Assembly (NCBI GenBank): GCA_038239345.1
Contig: JBBSEX010000012.1
Location: 1 to 64,000, forward strand
DNA length: 64,000 bases
DNA from: JBBSEX01 sp038239345
GTDB taxonomy: Bacteria; Acidobacteriota; Terriglobia; Bryobacterales; Bryobacteraceae
Direction: 5' to 3'
In this document: in pieces, positions 62,995 through 64,000 of the stretch
Layout: each line of letters opens with the position of its first letter
Position numbering within the stretch: position 1 is the first letter of the stretch
Notes under the pieces: model-generated
Database searches by the model: none
What the model saw: the letters and a program-made list of their open reading frames with translations, nothing else
What the model was told of the DNA's origin: nothing
Program-made: the position numbers and the translations under genes

Positions 62995-63672
62995 ATGCAA
63001 AGCCAAATTCCGCCAGACCAATTGGAACGAATGAAGCGGGAGTGGGACGAGCGGGCTCTCGAAAATGCTCGTTATTACGTCAACACGGCCAAGAAGGACT
63101 GGAGCGATGACGAATTTTTCCTGTCGGGAGAACGGACATTAGCCGAAGAAGTCTGCACCGATCTCACTAATGTCTGCCAGGGAATGCGGCCGGAGCAAAT
63201 GCGCGTTCTGGAGATTGGATGCGGGGCAGGACGAGTTACTCGGGCGTTCAGCAAAATGTTCGGTGAGGTGCATGGAGTAGACGTCAGCGGCGAGATGATC
63301 CGCCAGGCAAAGGACGCTCTCGCCGACCGACCGAATGCTTTCGTGTATCAGAACAACGGCAAAGATCTTTCCGTTCTTGGCGATCTTCAATTCGACTTTG
63401 CTTTTTCTACGATCGTTTTTCAGCATATCCCCAGCCGTGACGTGATTGAGAGTTACGTGAGCGAAGTCAGCCGTTTGTTGCGCCCGGGCCGTCTTTTCAA
63501 GTTCCAGGTGCAGGGCGATACGACGTTGAAAACGAGTCCCGACGATACGTGGCTGGGTGTTCCTTTTTCCGAGCAGCAGGCAGTTGAGATGGCTTACCGC
63601 TGCGGCTTTGAACCGCGTTATCGTCACGGCGCGGGCGAACAGTATTTCTGGTTGTGGTTTTTCAAGAAATAA
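62995..63672 (+). CDS. Class I SAM-dependent methyltransferase
   Basis: 225 residues beginning 14 bases after the tRNA. SAM motif I VLEIGCGAGRVTRAF, motif II GVDVSGEMIRQAKDAL, and a motif IV region FDFAFSTIVFQHIPSRDVIE put it in the Methyltransf_11/25 group. A helical N-terminal stretch (ERMKREWDERALENARYYVN) is typical of enzymes in polyketide, lipid or glycan modification. Substrate unknown. It may be co-transcribed with the membrane protein that follows. Confidence 0.85.
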   Translation: MQSQIPPDQLERMKREWDERALENARYYVNTAKKDWSDDEFFLSGERTLAEEVCTDLTNVCQGMRPEQMRVLEIGCGAGRVTRAFSKMFGEVHGVDVSGEMIRQAKDALADRPNAFVYQNNGKDLSVLGDLQFDFAFSTIVFQHIPSRDVIESYVSEVSRLLRPGRLFKFQVQGDTTLKTSPDDTWLGVPFSEQQAVEMAYRCGFEPRYRHGAGEQYFWLWFFKK

Positions 63673-63682
63673 TATTCTAACG

Positions 63683-64000
63683 GTGCGCCGAACTATCCAA
63701 CCTTGGCTTTGGCTGAACCTGTTGAATCTGGACGCGCCCTTGATTGCGGTACTCTGGCAGGTCTTCGTTGCGCGATGCCGGAGGGTTGAGTTGGACGCTG
63801 CACCGACCGCTGTACTTGCTGGGTGCGTGTGGCTGATTTACGCGGCTGACCGGTTATTCGACACTAGATTTACGCAGGATCCCCAGCGCGAATCACCCCG
63901 GCATAAATTTCATCGCCGGCATCGCAAGATTTTGATCGGTATGGTCGGCGTCGTGCTACTCAACACAGCTTGGCTTTCCTGGACACATTTGGCGCCTCGG
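63683..64000 (+). CDS. Polytopic membrane protein, 3' end beyond the window
   Basis: From GTG 63683 the frame is open to base 64000 (106 codons). It begins VRRTIQPWLWLNLLNLDAPL, has a hydrophobic helix with VWLIYAADRLFDTRF, a His/Arg-rich stretch and another helix (ILIGMVGVVLLNTAWLSW). The YAADRLFD segment recalls the DxxxD-type motif region of UbiA-like prenyltransferases but is too little for a call. Not recognised further. Confidence 0.5.
   Translation, partial: MRRTIQPWLWLNLLNLDAPLIAVLWQVFVARCRRVELDAAPTAVLAGCVWLIYAADRLFDTRFTQDPQRESPRHKFHRRHRKILIGMVGVVLLNTAWLSWTHLAPR

Overview
The window looks like a chromosomal segment of a Gram-negative soil acidobacterium of the Solibacter/Bryobacter type (order Bryobacterales). 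Three things point there. The secreted protein at 14448-16292 ends in the C-terminal domain known from Solibacter proteins (TIGR03437 type). Two membrane-anchored regulators carry an N-terminal domain that is greatly expanded in this group. LPS and outer-membrane functions are present (lpxA, a TolC-type protein, RND efflux, AsmA). The taxonomic call is inference; no rRNA gene is present. There is no sign of a prophage, insertion sequence, integron or CRISPR array. The few accessory traces are decayed genes.

Layout. 1-4202 (minus): the str operon rpsL-rpsG-fusA-tuf, with a good sigma-70 promoter and a leader of about 275 nt. 4616-5124: a P-loop protein broken by two single-base shifts. 5178-11443: FkbM methyltransferase, sugar MFS transporter, a FlgO-like/TPR regulator, a TPR protein and a cytochrome P450. 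11817-17821: secreted phosphoesterase, a LOG-family protein with altered active-site residues, the TIGR03437 protein and a second membrane-anchored regulator. 17905-20826: a galactose-uptake operon (SSS symporter, 66-residue membrane protein, galK). 20831-26547: lpxA, fabD, moxR, an NTF2-like protein, a slipin, a SPOR protein and trxB.

26573-35813: a two-component system (with PepSY-like and beta-propeller genes downstream) that diverges from a complete TolC/adaptor/RND efflux operon. 35840-42151: M14 peptidase, ribA, a LytS-type kinase, a methyltransferase and a TlpA-like thioredoxin. 42334-43875: an AsmA-like protein. 43970-50875: a six-gene, fully overlapping operon of ECF sigma factor, a large zinc-anti-sigma/FecR/DUF3352-like membrane protein, and two ABC ATPase/permease pairs. 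The last permease has a BamE/SmpA-like domain in its external loop. This operon is the best candidate for an undescribed system.

50879-63672: a two-domain acyltransferase (ornithine-lipid-synthase type), a decayed ParDE toxin-antitoxin pair, a divergent membrane pyrophosphatase, a penicillin-acylase homologue, an L,D-transpeptidase with an M23 peptidase, a thymidylate cluster (double-domain ThyX, dut, dcd), tRNA-Ala(CGC) and a methyltransferase. A membrane protein runs off the right edge. All functions rest on reading motifs and domain order by eye; no database search was possible.
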